Source: Fidelibacterota bacterium
GTDB lineage: Bacteria; Fidelibacterota; BS150m-G59
Reading direction: 5' to 3'
Assembly: GCA_016784265.1 (NCBI GenBank)
Contig: JADHUZ010000016.1
Coordinates: forward strand, 1 to 10,915
DNA: 10,915 bases
Of the stretch, positions 1 through 7,719 are shown in pieces. The notes under the pieces were generated by a model. That model saw only the letters and a list, made by a program, of their open reading frames with translations, was not told where the DNA came from and did not search any database. Within the stretch, counting starts at the first letter, position 1, and each line of letters begins with the position of its first letter. The translations under genes and the position numbers were made by a program.

Positions 1-124
1 CGAAACAAAAAACACGGATTCGCATGAAGAAATCACCGCACATTTCACACAGAAAATAGAGGATGTCGTGCAACAATATCCTGAACAATATTTTTGGTTT
101 CATCGTCGTTGGAAAAGTCTGTGA
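1..124 (+). CDS. Lipid A biosynthesis acyltransferase (LpxL/HtrB family), C-terminal end only
   Basis: The last 41 codons of a gene that begins outside the window; the reading frame starts at base 2 and ends at TGA 122-124. The end of the product reads QYPEQYFWFHRRWK followed by Ser-Leu-stop. A P-E-Q-x-x-W-x-H-R-R-W-K ending, preceded by an amphipathic helix with an F-T-x-x-I-E-D pattern, is the hallmark C-terminus of the LpxL/LpxM/HtrB lysophospholipid acyltransferases. These inner-membrane enzymes transfer secondary acyl chains to lipid A. The catalytic H-x4-D/E motif would lie upstream and cannot be seen. The stop overlaps a GTG start of the next gene by 3 bases, which suggests translational coupling. 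Family assignment is firm from the tail; which acyl chain it transfers cannot be told. Confidence 0.85.
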   Translation, partial: ETKNTDSHEEITAHFTQKIEDVVQQYPEQYFWFHRRWKSL

Positions 125-140
125 AATCTGTGGTTAAAAT
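113..140 (+). repeat. Dispersed short repeat, copy 1
   Basis: This 28-base stretch agrees with 6360-6387 at 25 positions, including 19 of 20 in the core that begins with GTG at 121. It spans the end of the acyltransferase gene and the start of tsaC. Read in the tsaC frame both copies give K-S-V-K-S-V-(V/I)-K-I. Confidence 0.55.
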
Positions 141-702
141 TTTACAAGCACTTGAATTGGGCGAAACTGTGATTTTGCCGACCGACACGCTGAATGGACT
201 TTCCTGCGATGCGACATCAAAAACTGCAGTCCAAAACTTGCGAAATCTGAAAAAAATGTCAAACGAAAAACCTATTTCGGTAATGTTCGCTGACATTGAA
301 ACTTTGCAAAACTGGATTGAAATCCCGCCAAAATTTACAAAACTGCTCGATTTTTTGCCGGGCGCATTGACAATTATTGGCAACGCTAAGCAAGATTTAC
401 CAGTTGTTTCAGAGCAAAATACACTCGGTTGCCGAGTTCCAAATCATCCAATTACTCTTGAAATTTGTGCAACATTTGGCAAACCCATCACAACTACGAG
501 CGTTAACATTTCTGGTTTTCCGTCTGTTGCAAATTGCCGTAATTTACCAACCGAAATGAAAGCAAGAATTGACCAAATTATCTGGGATGACAATCTCAAA
601 CAAAGCAACGGTAGCACTATTGTTGATATTTCCAGCGGTGAGTTGGTTGTTTTGCGCACGGGGATTTTACCGTTTGAGAGTTTGGCTTGCAAAGTTTTGT
701 GA
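121..702 (+). CDS. tsaC: Threonylcarbamoyl-AMP synthase (TsaC/YrdC/Sua5 family)
   Basis: The product makes threonylcarbamoyl-AMP from threonine, bicarbonate and ATP, the first step of the t6A37 modification of ANN-reading tRNAs. From GTG 121 it has 193 residues, the size of single-domain YrdC/YwlC proteins (Sua5 has an extra C-terminal domain, absent here). Visible motifs: PTDTLNGLSCDA at residues 20-31, a K-K-M-x-x-E-K-P-I-S-V-M segment matching the family's K-R-x(n)-K-P-l pattern, LPGALTII, TSVNISG, and STIVD followed by VLRTG near the end. Odd: the family usually has Tyr or Phe before the Gly-Leu of the first motif; here it is Asn25. Start choice: a TTG at 94 would add 9 residues but lies deep inside the preceding gene. 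GTG 121 overlaps the upstream stop as GTGA, and GGAAAAG sits just upstream, so I prefer it. Confidence 0.88.
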   Translation: MKSVVKILQALELGETVILPTDTLNGLSCDATSKTAVQNLRNLKKMSNEKPISVMFADIETLQNWIEIPPKFTKLLDFLPGALTIIGNAKQDLPVVSEQNTLGCRVPNHPITLEICATFGKPITTTSVNISGFPSVANCRNLPTEMKARIDQIIWDDNLKQSNGSTIVDISSGELVVLRTGILPFESLACKVL

Positions 703-780
703 TTCCAAAGTTGTAAGTTTGAATGTTCAATGTTCTTGTGAAACATTCGTAAATTACACGTTCAATAAAAACGTAAATTT

Positions 781-785
781 GAGGA
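781..785 (+). promoter_or_regulatory. Ribosome binding site of aspS
   Basis: GAGGA lies four bases before the ATG at 790 and is one of the clearer Shine-Dalgarno sequences in the window. It supports the MAYRTHHCGEL start, which also matches where bacterial AspRSs begin. The 87-base gap upstream (703-789) would be the natural place for a promoter, but I could not pick out a convincing -35/-10 pair. Confidence 0.6.
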
Positions 786-789
786 ATAA

Positions 790-2559
790 ATGGCATATCG
801 CACACATCATTGCGGAGAATTAACAGGAAAAAATACTGATGAAATTATTCAACTTTCTGGTTGGGTGAGTCGTCGGCGCGACCACGGCGAATTGATTTTT
901 ATCGATTTGCGCGACAGATACGGCATCACGCAAATTGTTTTTGAACCGGAAAATGCTGAATTGATGAAAACAGCGAAAAAATTGGGTGCAGAGTTCGTCA
1001 TTCAAGTTGACGGAATCGTGCGTTTGCGTCCAGATGGAATGGTAAATTCTGAGATGAAAACGGGTGAAATCGAAATTCAAGCACAATCGCTCAGCATTTT
1101 GAACGAAGCAAAAACGCCACCGTTTGAAATCACAGACAGAACAAGTGCAAAAGAGGATTTGCGGTTGGAATATCGCTATTTGGATATTCGCACAGATGCG
1201 CTAAAATCGCAATTATTGTTGCGTTCGAAAATGTATAAAATTATCCGAAATTCGCTCTACAATTTGGATTTCGCCGAAGTTGAAACACCGATTTTGATGA
1301 AAAGCACACCAGAAGGTGCGCGTGATTTTTTGGTGCCGAGTCGGTTGCATCGTGGCAAATTTTATGCACTTCCACAGTCGCCACAAACTTACAAACAATT
1401 GCTGATGATTGGCGGTTTGGACAAGTATTTTCAGATTGTTAAATGTTTTCGCGATGAAGATTTTCGCGCTGATAGACAGCCAGAATTTACGCAAATTGAT
1501 ATCGAAATGTCATTTGTAACGGCAGAAGATGTTTTTTCTGTGGCAGAAGAAATGATGGCAAATGCGTTCAAAGAAATCAAGGGAATTGAGTTGACGCGAC
1601 CATTTCGGAAGATGAATTATCAAGAAGCGATGGAAAATTATGGCTCGGATAAACCCGATTTGCGATACGATTTGAAAATCCAAGAATTTGCGGAATTCGT
1701 AAAAAAATCTGAGTTTAATGCGTTCAAGTCTGTGGCAGATTCGGGCGGACGAGTCAAAGGTTTGGTTGTGCCGAGTGGTGCGAAATATTCTCGGAAAGTC
1801 ATTGATGGATTGACAGATTATTTGAAAAAATATTATCGTGCAAAAGGTTTGGCTTGGATGAAATGCGAAAATGACGCGCTTGTTGGTGGAATTTCCAAGT
1901 TTTTCGCAGACGATTTGCAGAAGGAAATTATTGCAGAATGGGGTATTTCCGATGGCGATATTGCGTTTTTCATCGGCGATGATGAATCTGTAACTTTGCC
2001 GGCTTTGGGTGCGTTGCGTTGCAAAATTGCGGAAATGGAAAATCTCGCAGATTCCGAAAAATACGAGTTTCTTTGGGTGGTTGATTTTCCGTTGATGGAA
2101 TACGATAGTGATGCGGAACGGTGGTTTTCGATGCACCATCCATTCACGCGTCCGATTTTGAAAGATTTGCCGAAATTTGATGAAAATCCTGGTGCGGTGC
2201 GTAGCGATGCCTATGATTTGGTTTTGAATGGAAACGAAATTGCCGGTGGTTCGATTCGTATCCACGAGAATGAATTGCAACAAAAAGTGTTTGATTTGCT
2301 GAAAATTTCCAAAGAAGAAGCGGAAGAAAAATTTGGATTTTTACTGAAAGCCTTGCAATATGGCGCGCCGCCACATGGTGGAATTGCGTTTGGATTTGAC
2401 AGATTAGTTGCGATTTTGGCTGGCGTTGAGCAGATTCGGGAAGTTATTGCATTTCCGAAAACGACGAGTGGAATTTCGCTGATGGATGATTCTCCATCTT
2501 TTGTTGATGAAACGCAGTTGAAAGATTTGCATATCAAACTATCGGATAAAAACGGATAG
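790..2559 (+). CDS. aspS: Aspartyl-tRNA synthetase, bacterial type, predicted non-discriminating
   Basis: Class II synthetase charging tRNA(Asp), and probably also tRNA(Asn), with aspartate in the cytosol. At 589 residues it has the full bacterial length. The N-terminal OB-fold anticodon domain includes SGWVSRRRDHGELIFIDLRD (about 23-42). The catalytic core has TPEGARDFLVPSR, YALPQSPQ, motif 2 as FRDEDFRADRQPEFTQ (220-235), and motif 3 as GIAFGFDRL with Arg538. The bacterial GAD insertion lies between the class II motifs (about 290-420), with KPDLRYDL at its entry. His32 aligns with Leu30 of E. coli AspRS and Gly83 with Lys81. His and Gly at these places are the known marks of non-discriminating bacterial enzymes such as that of Pseudomonas aeruginosa. 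The gene is followed after 15 bp by the ABC exporter gene. The identification is secure; the specificity is an inference. Confidence 0.98.
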   Translation: MAYRTHHCGELTGKNTDEIIQLSGWVSRRRDHGELIFIDLRDRYGITQIVFEPENAELMKTAKKLGAEFVIQVDGIVRLRPDGMVNSEMKTGEIEIQAQSLSILNEAKTPPFEITDRTSAKEDLRLEYRYLDIRTDALKSQLLLRSKMYKIIRNSLYNLDFAEVETPILMKSTPEGARDFLVPSRLHRGKFYALPQSPQTYKQLLMIGGLDKYFQIVKCFRDEDFRADRQPEFTQIDIEMSFVTAEDVFSVAEEMMANAFKEIKGIELTRPFRKMNYQEAMENYGSDKPDLRYDLKIQEFAEFVKKSEFNAFKSVADSGGRVKGLVVPSGAKYSRKVIDGLTDYLKKYYRAKGLAWMKCENDALVGGISKFFADDLQKEIIAEWGISDGDIAFFIGDDESVTLPALGALRCKIAEMENLADSEKYEFLWVVDFPLMEYDSDAERWFSMHHPFTRPILKDLPKFDENPGAVRSDAYDLVLNGNEIAGGSIRIHENELQQKVFDLLKISKEEAEEKFGFLLKALQYGAPPHGGIAFGFDRLVAILAGVEQIREVIAFPKTTSGISLMDDSPSFVDETQLKDLHIKLSDKNG

Positions 2560-2574
2560 CCATTTGGCAATGCG

Positions 2575-4407
2575 ATGAAGATTTATCTGCGAATTCTGAA
2601 ATTTCTAAAACCATTTAAATGGCGGATTGCCGGTGCGCTAATTTCGGCACTATTATTTGTTTTTTTCAATGCGGTTTCACTTTGGGTAACAGCATCGTTG
2701 ATACAGACGATTTTTTCCGATTCCTCGGCAACGATCGAACAAACTCAAGAAATAGCATATGAACTTTCACTAAACGATAAATTGAAACAATGGACGGCGG
2801 ATGTTTTCATCAGCGGAGACCGAGTAACCGATTTGAAGAATTTATGTATCATTATTCTTATCACATTTTTGGCGAAAAATCTTTTTTTGTATATCAAATC
2901 GTTGCTTGTGGTGTTTTTGCAACTCAAGGTAATCAATGATATCCGCATTAGATTGTACCGTCACATTCGAAAAATGCCGCTTTCATTTTTTGATCGAAGA
3001 AGAAAAGGTGAACTTTCTTCGATTCTTCTTAACGATGTGAATGCACTTAAAACTTCGCTTGTTGCCGGATTTGATCGAATGATTCTCGATCCGCTGAACA
3101 TCATCGCGCTTTTTTTTATTCTGCTTGTCATTAGCCCAAAATTGACGATGTTTTCGGTAATTTTATTGCCAATCAGTGGATTGTTAATCTTCAAAATTTC
3201 GAGTAGTATTCGCAGGAAAAGCAAACGAATGCTTCGGCAAATTGCGGTTGTCGTGAACCGTATCTACGATACAATTGACGGAATTCGCGTGATCAAAGCC
3301 TTCGGAGCTGGCAAAAAGGAAGACAAGCGCTTTGTTCGAGAAGCAGATCGCTATTTTTGGCTGGCGTTGCGTCAAATGAGACTCAATGTGCTTTCGTCGC
3401 CGCTCACCGAAACTCTGGGAACATTTGTTGGTGTCGGAGTTTTATTTTTTGCTGGAACTGCGGTTTTGAACACCGGATTTTTGAGTAGTGAGGATTTTAT
3501 TCGATTTATCATCATTTTATTTTCAATACTAACACCGGTCAAAAATATCGGCAAAATGCATCACAAAATTCAGATGGGTATTGCCGCTGGAGAACGAATT
3601 TTTGTCTTACTCGATGAAACTCTGCCAGACGAAAAAGGCGGTGAGATTCCATTTGCAGAATTTCAAAAATGTATCAAATTTGAGAATGTTTCTTTCCAGT
3701 ATCCAAGTCGAAGAAAAATGTCTGTATTGCAAAATGTTTCATTCGATTTGGAAAAGGGGCAGACGTTAGCAATTGTTGGTCCAAGTGGTGCTGGAAAATC
3801 AACAGTTGCTGATTTATTGCCGCGATTTTATGCTGTTTCAAGTGGAAAAATCACTATTGATGGCAACGATATTCGCGATTTCAATTTGCACAATTTGCGA
3901 AAAAACATCGGAATTGTTTCTCAGGAAACTTTCCTTTTTCACGATACAATCGCAAACAATATCGCGTATGGAATGGATAACGCAACGAAAGAAACAATAG
4001 AAAATGCGGTTCGTGCGGCGAATGCATTCGAGTTTATTTCCGAGCAACCGGATGGATTTGATACGCTCGTTGGTGAGCGTGGCGTGCAACTAAGCGGTGG
4101 CCAGCGACAGCGCATTGCGATTGCCCGTGCCATTTTGAAAAATCCTCCGATTTTAATCCTCGACGAAGCCACTTCTGCGCTTGACACAGAAAGCGAAAAG
4201 CAGGTGCAAGCCGCTTTGAATCATCTCTTGCAAGATCGTACTTCTTTGGTAATTGCACACCGACTTTCGACCATCCAAAATGCAGATAAAATCATCGTGC
4301 TTGATCGTGGCGAAATTGTCGAATTCGGATCACACGAAGAACTGATTGCGAATAAAAATCTGTATTTTCATCTTTATAATTTGCAATTTCGAGCGAACGA
4401 AAAATGA
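2575..4407 (+). CDS. MsbA-like ABC exporter (fused membrane and ATPase domains)
   Basis: A 610-residue half-transporter that should work as a homodimer in the inner membrane. The N-terminal type IV exporter domain (about 1-330) has membrane helices near residues 18-43, 89-113, 171-204 and 280-320, and the typical coupling segment with PLSFFDRRRKGELSS. The nucleotide-binding domain has Walker A GPSGAGKST at 402-410, Q-loop Gln450, signature LSGGQ at 506-510, Walker B ILILDEA with Asp530 and catalytic Glu531, SALD, and H-loop His562. All catalytic residues are intact. MsbA-type proteins flip lipid A core to the outer leaflet; the acyltransferase tail at the left edge fits that role, but peptide or drug exporters of the same architecture cannot be excluded. 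No good ribosome binding site precedes the ATG. Its TGA overlaps the next gene's ATG by 4 bp. Confidence 0.93.
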   Translation: MKIYLRILKFLKPFKWRIAGALISALLFVFFNAVSLWVTASLIQTIFSDSSATIEQTQEIAYELSLNDKLKQWTADVFISGDRVTDLKNLCIIILITFLAKNLFLYIKSLLVVFLQLKVINDIRIRLYRHIRKMPLSFFDRRRKGELSSILLNDVNALKTSLVAGFDRMILDPLNIIALFFILLVISPKLTMFSVILLPISGLLIFKISSSIRRKSKRMLRQIAVVVNRIYDTIDGIRVIKAFGAGKKEDKRFVREADRYFWLALRQMRLNVLSSPLTETLGTFVGVGVLFFAGTAVLNTGFLSSEDFIRFIIILFSILTPVKNIGKMHHKIQMGIAAGERIFVLLDETLPDEKGGEIPFAEFQKCIKFENVSFQYPSRRKMSVLQNVSFDLEKGQTLAIVGPSGAGKSTVADLLPRFYAVSSGKITIDGNDIRDFNLHNLRKNIGIVSQETFLFHDTIANNIAYGMDNATKETIENAVRAANAFEFISEQPDGFDTLVGERGVQLSGGQRQRIAIARAILKNPPILILDEATSALDTESEKQVQAALNHLLQDRTSLVIAHRLSTIQNADKIIVLDRGEIVEFGSHEELIANKNLYFHLYNLQFRANEK

Positions 4408-5135
4408 AATTGTTGCGGAATTTATTCTGGTTAATTTTTATCGGTGCTGTTTTCTCGCAAAATTTACCATTCAAAAGCGGTGAAAAATTAACTTATGAAA
4501 TTTATTTTCGCTTTATTCCTGCGGGAAAAACCACGTTGGAAATAACGCTTTCTGATTCTAATTGGGTGATTCAATCACGGACAAATTCCACAGGATTAAT
4601 TGACAAAATCTACCCAGTGCGAGATCAACTTATTTCCACGATTGATAAAGACGGCTTATTCACATTAAAATACGAAAAGAACATCTCCGAAGGAAAATAC
4701 AAACGAAATTATCACGCCGAAATGCACTATCAAGACAGTGTGATTCGTTCGAGTGCCGGCGATGTGCCGGTCAATGCGCCGGTTTTTGATCTCATGGCGA
4801 TGATCTATTTTTTACGCTCAATTGATTTGTCAATTGGTAAGGAATATTCATTCCGAAGTTTTGATAATAATAAAATTACGCCGATTACGATGAAAATCTT
4901 TGAAAAGAAAGAGATTAAAACGAAATTGGGTGTAATGCCTTGTTTCATTTTGAAGCCGTCAAAATTGCAGTTAGACAAGAAATCAAAAATCAAAGGTGGG
5001 CTGGAAGTTTGGATTTCTGATACACCTGAACATTTGCCTGTGATGATTAAAAGCGATTTGCTTTTTGGTTCGATGGATGCGAAACTTGTAGAAATTCAAA
5101 TTATGGAAACGAACAAAATCATCGACAACAAATGA
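4404..5135 (+). CDS. DUF3108 family exported protein
   Basis: A 243-residue protein of unknown function. Residues 1-18 form a signal peptide (two positive charges, then a hydrophobic LFWLIFIGAVF core, ending at Ser-Gln); there is no lipobox cysteine, so it is probably periplasmic or surface-exposed and not a lipoprotein. The mature part opens with PFKSGEKLTYEIYFRFIPAG, which matches the DUF3108 pattern of a G-E-x-L-x-Y-x-I start followed by an A-G-x-x-x-L-E strand, and continues with alternating beta-strand-like segments through KLGVMPCFILKPS and a late L-P-V-M-I-K-S. The start and stop codons both overlap neighbours by 4 bp (ATGA), tying it to the MsbA-like exporter before and the MacB-like permease after. 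That context suggests an envelope job next to these transporters; no reaction can be assigned. Confidence 0.82.
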   Translation: MKLLRNLFWLIFIGAVFSQNLPFKSGEKLTYEIYFRFIPAGKTTLEITLSDSNWVIQSRTNSTGLIDKIYPVRDQLISTIDKDGLFTLKYEKNISEGKYKRNYHAEMHYQDSVIRSSAGDVPVNAPVFDLMAMIYFLRSIDLSIGKEYSFRSFDNNKITPITMKIFEKKEIKTKLGVMPCFILKPSKLQLDKKSKIKGGLEVWISDTPEHLPVMIKSDLLFGSMDAKLVEIQIMETNKIIDNK

Positions 5136-6349
5136 ACATTTTTCTGGAAAATATTAGAATCGCGTTTTTTTCGCTCGGCGGACGAAAATTGCGCACTTTT
5201 TTAACGATTTTGGGAATTGCAATTGGCGTTACGACAATCATTTTTATTCACACGGTTTTGCAGAGTGCAGAACGATTTTTTCAGAATCAATTTTCTACGC
5301 TCGGAAGCCACACGATTTACATTCAAGTTTTTTCGTGGGGCAATCGCGGCGATTGGTTCGAATTCATTAATCGTCCGAAATTGACAGAAGAGCAGGGAGA
5401 TTTTTTGGAAGAAAAATGCGATGTCCTCGAAGTTGTGAACACAACCGTCAGTTCACGCAAAATTGTCAAATTTCGCGAAAACGGCTTGCAAGGCGTTAGA
5501 GTTACTGGGACAACGCCCGATTTGCTCATCACATCGCCAATTTCGATGCCAGAAAGTGGCAGATTTTTGACCGAACTTGACCATCAACATCGCAAGCCAG
5601 TTGTGATTTTGGGCTCGGCAGTGGTGGAAAAATTATTTCCAAATAAAAACCCGCTCGGTGAACGAGTGAAAATCGGGAGTCGCCCATTTACCGTTATCGG
5701 CACGATGAAAAAACGCGGAAATTTGTTTGGGCAAAATTTAGACCAAGAAGTGATTATTCCGCTGGGAACATTCAGAAAATACTTTGGCACGCGACGCTGG
5801 TTGACATTAGAAGCAAAAGTTCGCGATGAAGTGGATATTGAATTTGCATCAAATGAAGTAGAATCGTGGATGCGCATCGCTCGCGGACTCAAACCGATGG
5901 AAAAAAATGATTTTTCGCTGAATCGTCAAAATATGATTATGGATTTTTACAAAAATATGACTGGTGGAATTTCGATGGCACTTTTGGTGATTGGTTCGTT
6001 GGCGTTATTTGTCGGTGGAATTGGAATTATGAATATTATGCTTGTTACGGTTTCGGAGCGGACTCGGGAAATCGGCATTCGCAAGGCGCTCGGTGGAAAT
6101 CGGCGTATAATTTTGGGGCAATTTTTGTTTGAAGCATTATTTTTATCGCTTTTTGGTGGACTTGTCGGGATGATTTTGGGATTTCTCGGTGCTGGAGTTT
6201 TGAGCCATTTCACACCGCTTCCGGCTGTGATTGCACCATCTTCTGTGATTTTGGGTGTTTTATTTAGCGGCAGTATTGGATTAATTTTCGGCATCTATCC
6301 AGCCGCAAAAGCGAGCAAACTTGACCCAGTTTTGGCGATACAAAAGTGA
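5132..6349 (+). CDS. MacB/FtsX-type ABC transporter permease (first of two)
   Basis: A 405-residue permease of the type VII ABC (MacB/LolC) mechanotransmission family, without an ATPase domain. The first membrane helix is at about 20-42 (LRTFLTILGIAIGVTT), followed by a large periplasmic MacB_PCD-type domain (about 43-275). Three more helices follow near 279-303, 328-355 and 365-390. The cytoplasmic loop after helix 2 reads GGIGIMNIMLV at 295-305 and then ERTREIGIRKA at 309-319, the coupling motif seen throughout this family. The C-terminus YPAAKASKLDPVLAIQ is also typical. The ATG overlaps the DUF3108 stop by 4 bp. A paralogous permease follows 6 bp downstream, so a heterodimer with a separately encoded ATPase is likely. 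Substrate unknown; export of peptide, lipid or lipoprotein, or mechanical work on the envelope, are all possible. Confidence 0.92.
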   Translation: MNIFLENIRIAFFSLGGRKLRTFLTILGIAIGVTTIIFIHTVLQSAERFFQNQFSTLGSHTIYIQVFSWGNRGDWFEFINRPKLTEEQGDFLEEKCDVLEVVNTTVSSRKIVKFRENGLQGVRVTGTTPDLLITSPISMPESGRFLTELDHQHRKPVVILGSAVVEKLFPNKNPLGERVKIGSRPFTVIGTMKKRGNLFGQNLDQEVIIPLGTFRKYFGTRRWLTLEAKVRDEVDIEFASNEVESWMRIARGLKPMEKNDFSLNRQNMIMDFYKNMTGGISMALLVIGSLALFVGGIGIMNIMLVTVSERTREIGIRKALGGNRRIILGQFLFEALFLSLFGGLVGMILGFLGAGVLSHFTPLPAVIAPSSVILGVLFSGSIGLIFGIYPAAKASKLDPVLAIQK

Positions 6350-6355
6350 ATAAAA

Positions 6356-7642
6356 ATGCAAAAATCGGTGAAATCTGTGATTAAAATATCTTCAATTTTC
6401 AATCTTCATCATTCAACATTCGAGAGTTTGCGAATTGGTCTGCATTCGATTGTATCCAATAAATTTCGGTCGTTTTTGACGATTTTAGGAATCATGATTG
6501 GCGTTTTGGCTATTTTGGTGATGCAAACGGTGATGGAAGGTTTGAAGGGCACAATCCAAGAACAAATTGATGTACTCGGTTCCGATAGTTTTACGGTGAT
6601 GGAAAACGAACCAATCATGCAAATTGGAGTTGGAAAACATCGGCGAAAAAGCAAAGATGAGAATATTACACGAAAAGAAGCCGATGCGATTATCGAATTT
6701 GGGGAGTCTGTGCGGTCAGTTACTGCTTTTGCATCTCGTGGGTGGGGCATCAATATTCTCCACGAAAAAGACCGTATAAAAAACACGCAATTACATGGCA
6801 CTACGGCGAATTGGGCTGGGAATATTGGCTACGAAATCGTTGAAGGTCGATTTTTTTCTGATCGAGAAGAAACCTCACATTCCAGTGTGGTCGTGGTTGG
6901 GAATACAGTCAAAGAGGAGTTGTTTCCATTCGGTTCGCCAGTCGGTGAAAGCCTGAAAATCAACGGTATTCGCTATCAAATCATTGGTGTTTTTGCTGAA
7001 AAAGGTGAAATTTTTGGGCAGGATCAGGATAATATTGTTGCCATTCCGCTTTCTAAATTTGAAGCAAAATTCGGTTCGCATCGTAGTTTGCAAATGATTG
7101 TCAAAGCAAAATCGCCCGAACTGTTGGAACGAGCACAAGATGAAGTTACCCAAATTATGCGCACAATTCGAAAAATTCCGCCAGGCGATGATAATAATTT
7201 TTATATCGCCACACAGGAAACACTCGCTGAAACGATTAACGAAAGTTTATCGTTTATTTACATTATCGCTGTCGCAATTGCGGCGATTTCTCTGCTTGTT
7301 GGCGGCATTGGGATTATGAATATTATGCTCGTCAGCGTTACCGAACGCACGCGTGAAATTGGCATTCGCAAAGCGATTGGTGCGAAAAAAAGCAATATTT
7401 TGTGGCAATTTGTTTTCGAGGCTATTGTGCTCGGTGGAGTTGGTGGATTGATTGGTGTAATTTTCGGTGCGCTCACTGGAATTGGAATCGCATTCGCATT
7501 TCCACAAATTCCTGTGCATCTTCCACTTTGGGCAGTTGTTTTGGGAATTTCATTTTCGATTTTCGTAGGACTTGTCAGCGGTTTTTATCCAGCATACCGT
7601 GCAAGCCGACTCGATCCAATCGAGGCATTGCGATGGGAGTAA
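6356..7642 (+). CDS. MacB/FtsX-type ABC transporter permease (second of two)
   Basis: A 428-residue paralogue of the preceding permease, with the same layout: helix 1 at about 38-60, MacB_PCD-type periplasmic domain, GGIGIMNIMLVSV from residue 316, ERTREIGIRKAIG from 330, two more helices, and the C-terminus YPAYRASRLDPIEALRWE. The family normally begins close to the FESLRIGLHSIVSNKFRSFL region, here residues 22-41. The first ~21 residues (MQKSVKSVIKISSIFNLHHS) are extra, look unlike protein-family sequence, and lie on a DNA stretch that is nearly repeated at 113-140. The true start may therefore be later, or the extension was created by a repeat; GTG 6368 is another candidate. No ATPase gene lies on either side. 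Family call firm; start uncertain. Confidence 0.9.
   Translation: MQKSVKSVIKISSIFNLHHSTFESLRIGLHSIVSNKFRSFLTILGIMIGVLAILVMQTVMEGLKGTIQEQIDVLGSDSFTVMENEPIMQIGVGKHRRKSKDENITRKEADAIIEFGESVRSVTAFASRGWGINILHEKDRIKNTQLHGTTANWAGNIGYEIVEGRFFSDREETSHSSVVVVGNTVKEELFPFGSPVGESLKINGIRYQIIGVFAEKGEIFGQDQDNIVAIPLSKFEAKFGSHRSLQMIVKAKSPELLERAQDEVTQIMRTIRKIPPGDDNNFYIATQETLAETINESLSFIYIIAVAIAAISLLVGGIGIMNIMLVSVTERTREIGIRKAIGAKKSNILWQFVFEAIVLGGVGGLIGVIFGALTGIGIAFAFPQIPVHLPLWAVVLGISFSIFVGLVSGFYPAYRASRLDPIEALRWE
6360..6387 (+). repeat. Dispersed short repeat, copy 2
   Basis: Second copy of the sequence at 113-140 (25 of 28 bases equal). It covers the first codons assigned to the second permease and is followed by a pyrimidine-rich stretch of repeated TTCAATTTTC-like words to about 6420, which resembles intergenic and not coding DNA. 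Confidence 0.55.
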
Positions 7643-7656
7643 ATCGTGAAAGCAAA

Positions 7657-7719
7657 ATGACAGAAGGCAAAAATCAAAATGGCAAAAAAATCGATTTCGT
7701 GTGGTCAAGACAAAAATGA
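7657..7719 (+). CDS. Possible 20-codon mini-ORF upstream of ispD
   Basis: In the 120-base gap between the second permease and the IspD gene, an ATG opens a frame giving MTEGKNQNGKKIDFVWSRQK and a TGA. The TGA overlaps the ATG of the next mini-ORF (7716) as ATGA. No convincing ribosome binding site precedes it and the peptide is not recognised. Such a start/stop chain can arise by chance in AT-rich DNA, so this is listed mainly to record the layout of the gap. Confidence 0.15.
   Translation: MTEGKNQNGKKIDFVWSRQK

Noticed and set aside
94..120. TTG start for tsaC inside the acyltransferase gene
   Set aside because: It would overlap the upstream coding sequence by 31 bases and the added residues do not look like the family; GTG 121 gives a neat GTGA overlap.
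721..748. Inverted repeat (7-bp arms, 14-base loop) between tsaC and aspS as a terminator or promoter element
   Set aside because: The arms are AT-rich, the loop is long and no T-run follows; no clear -35/-10 pair could be placed either.
1510..2283. Long open frame of 257 codons on the minus strand
   Set aside because: It lies wholly inside aspS, its product is rich in Phe, Ile, His and Arg without any domain pattern, and the plus strand is certainly coding.
7402..7719. 105-codon plus-strand open frame across the end of the second permease
   Set aside because: Most of it is an out-of-frame reading of the permease; only its last 21 codons lie beyond the permease and are recorded as the first mini-ORF.
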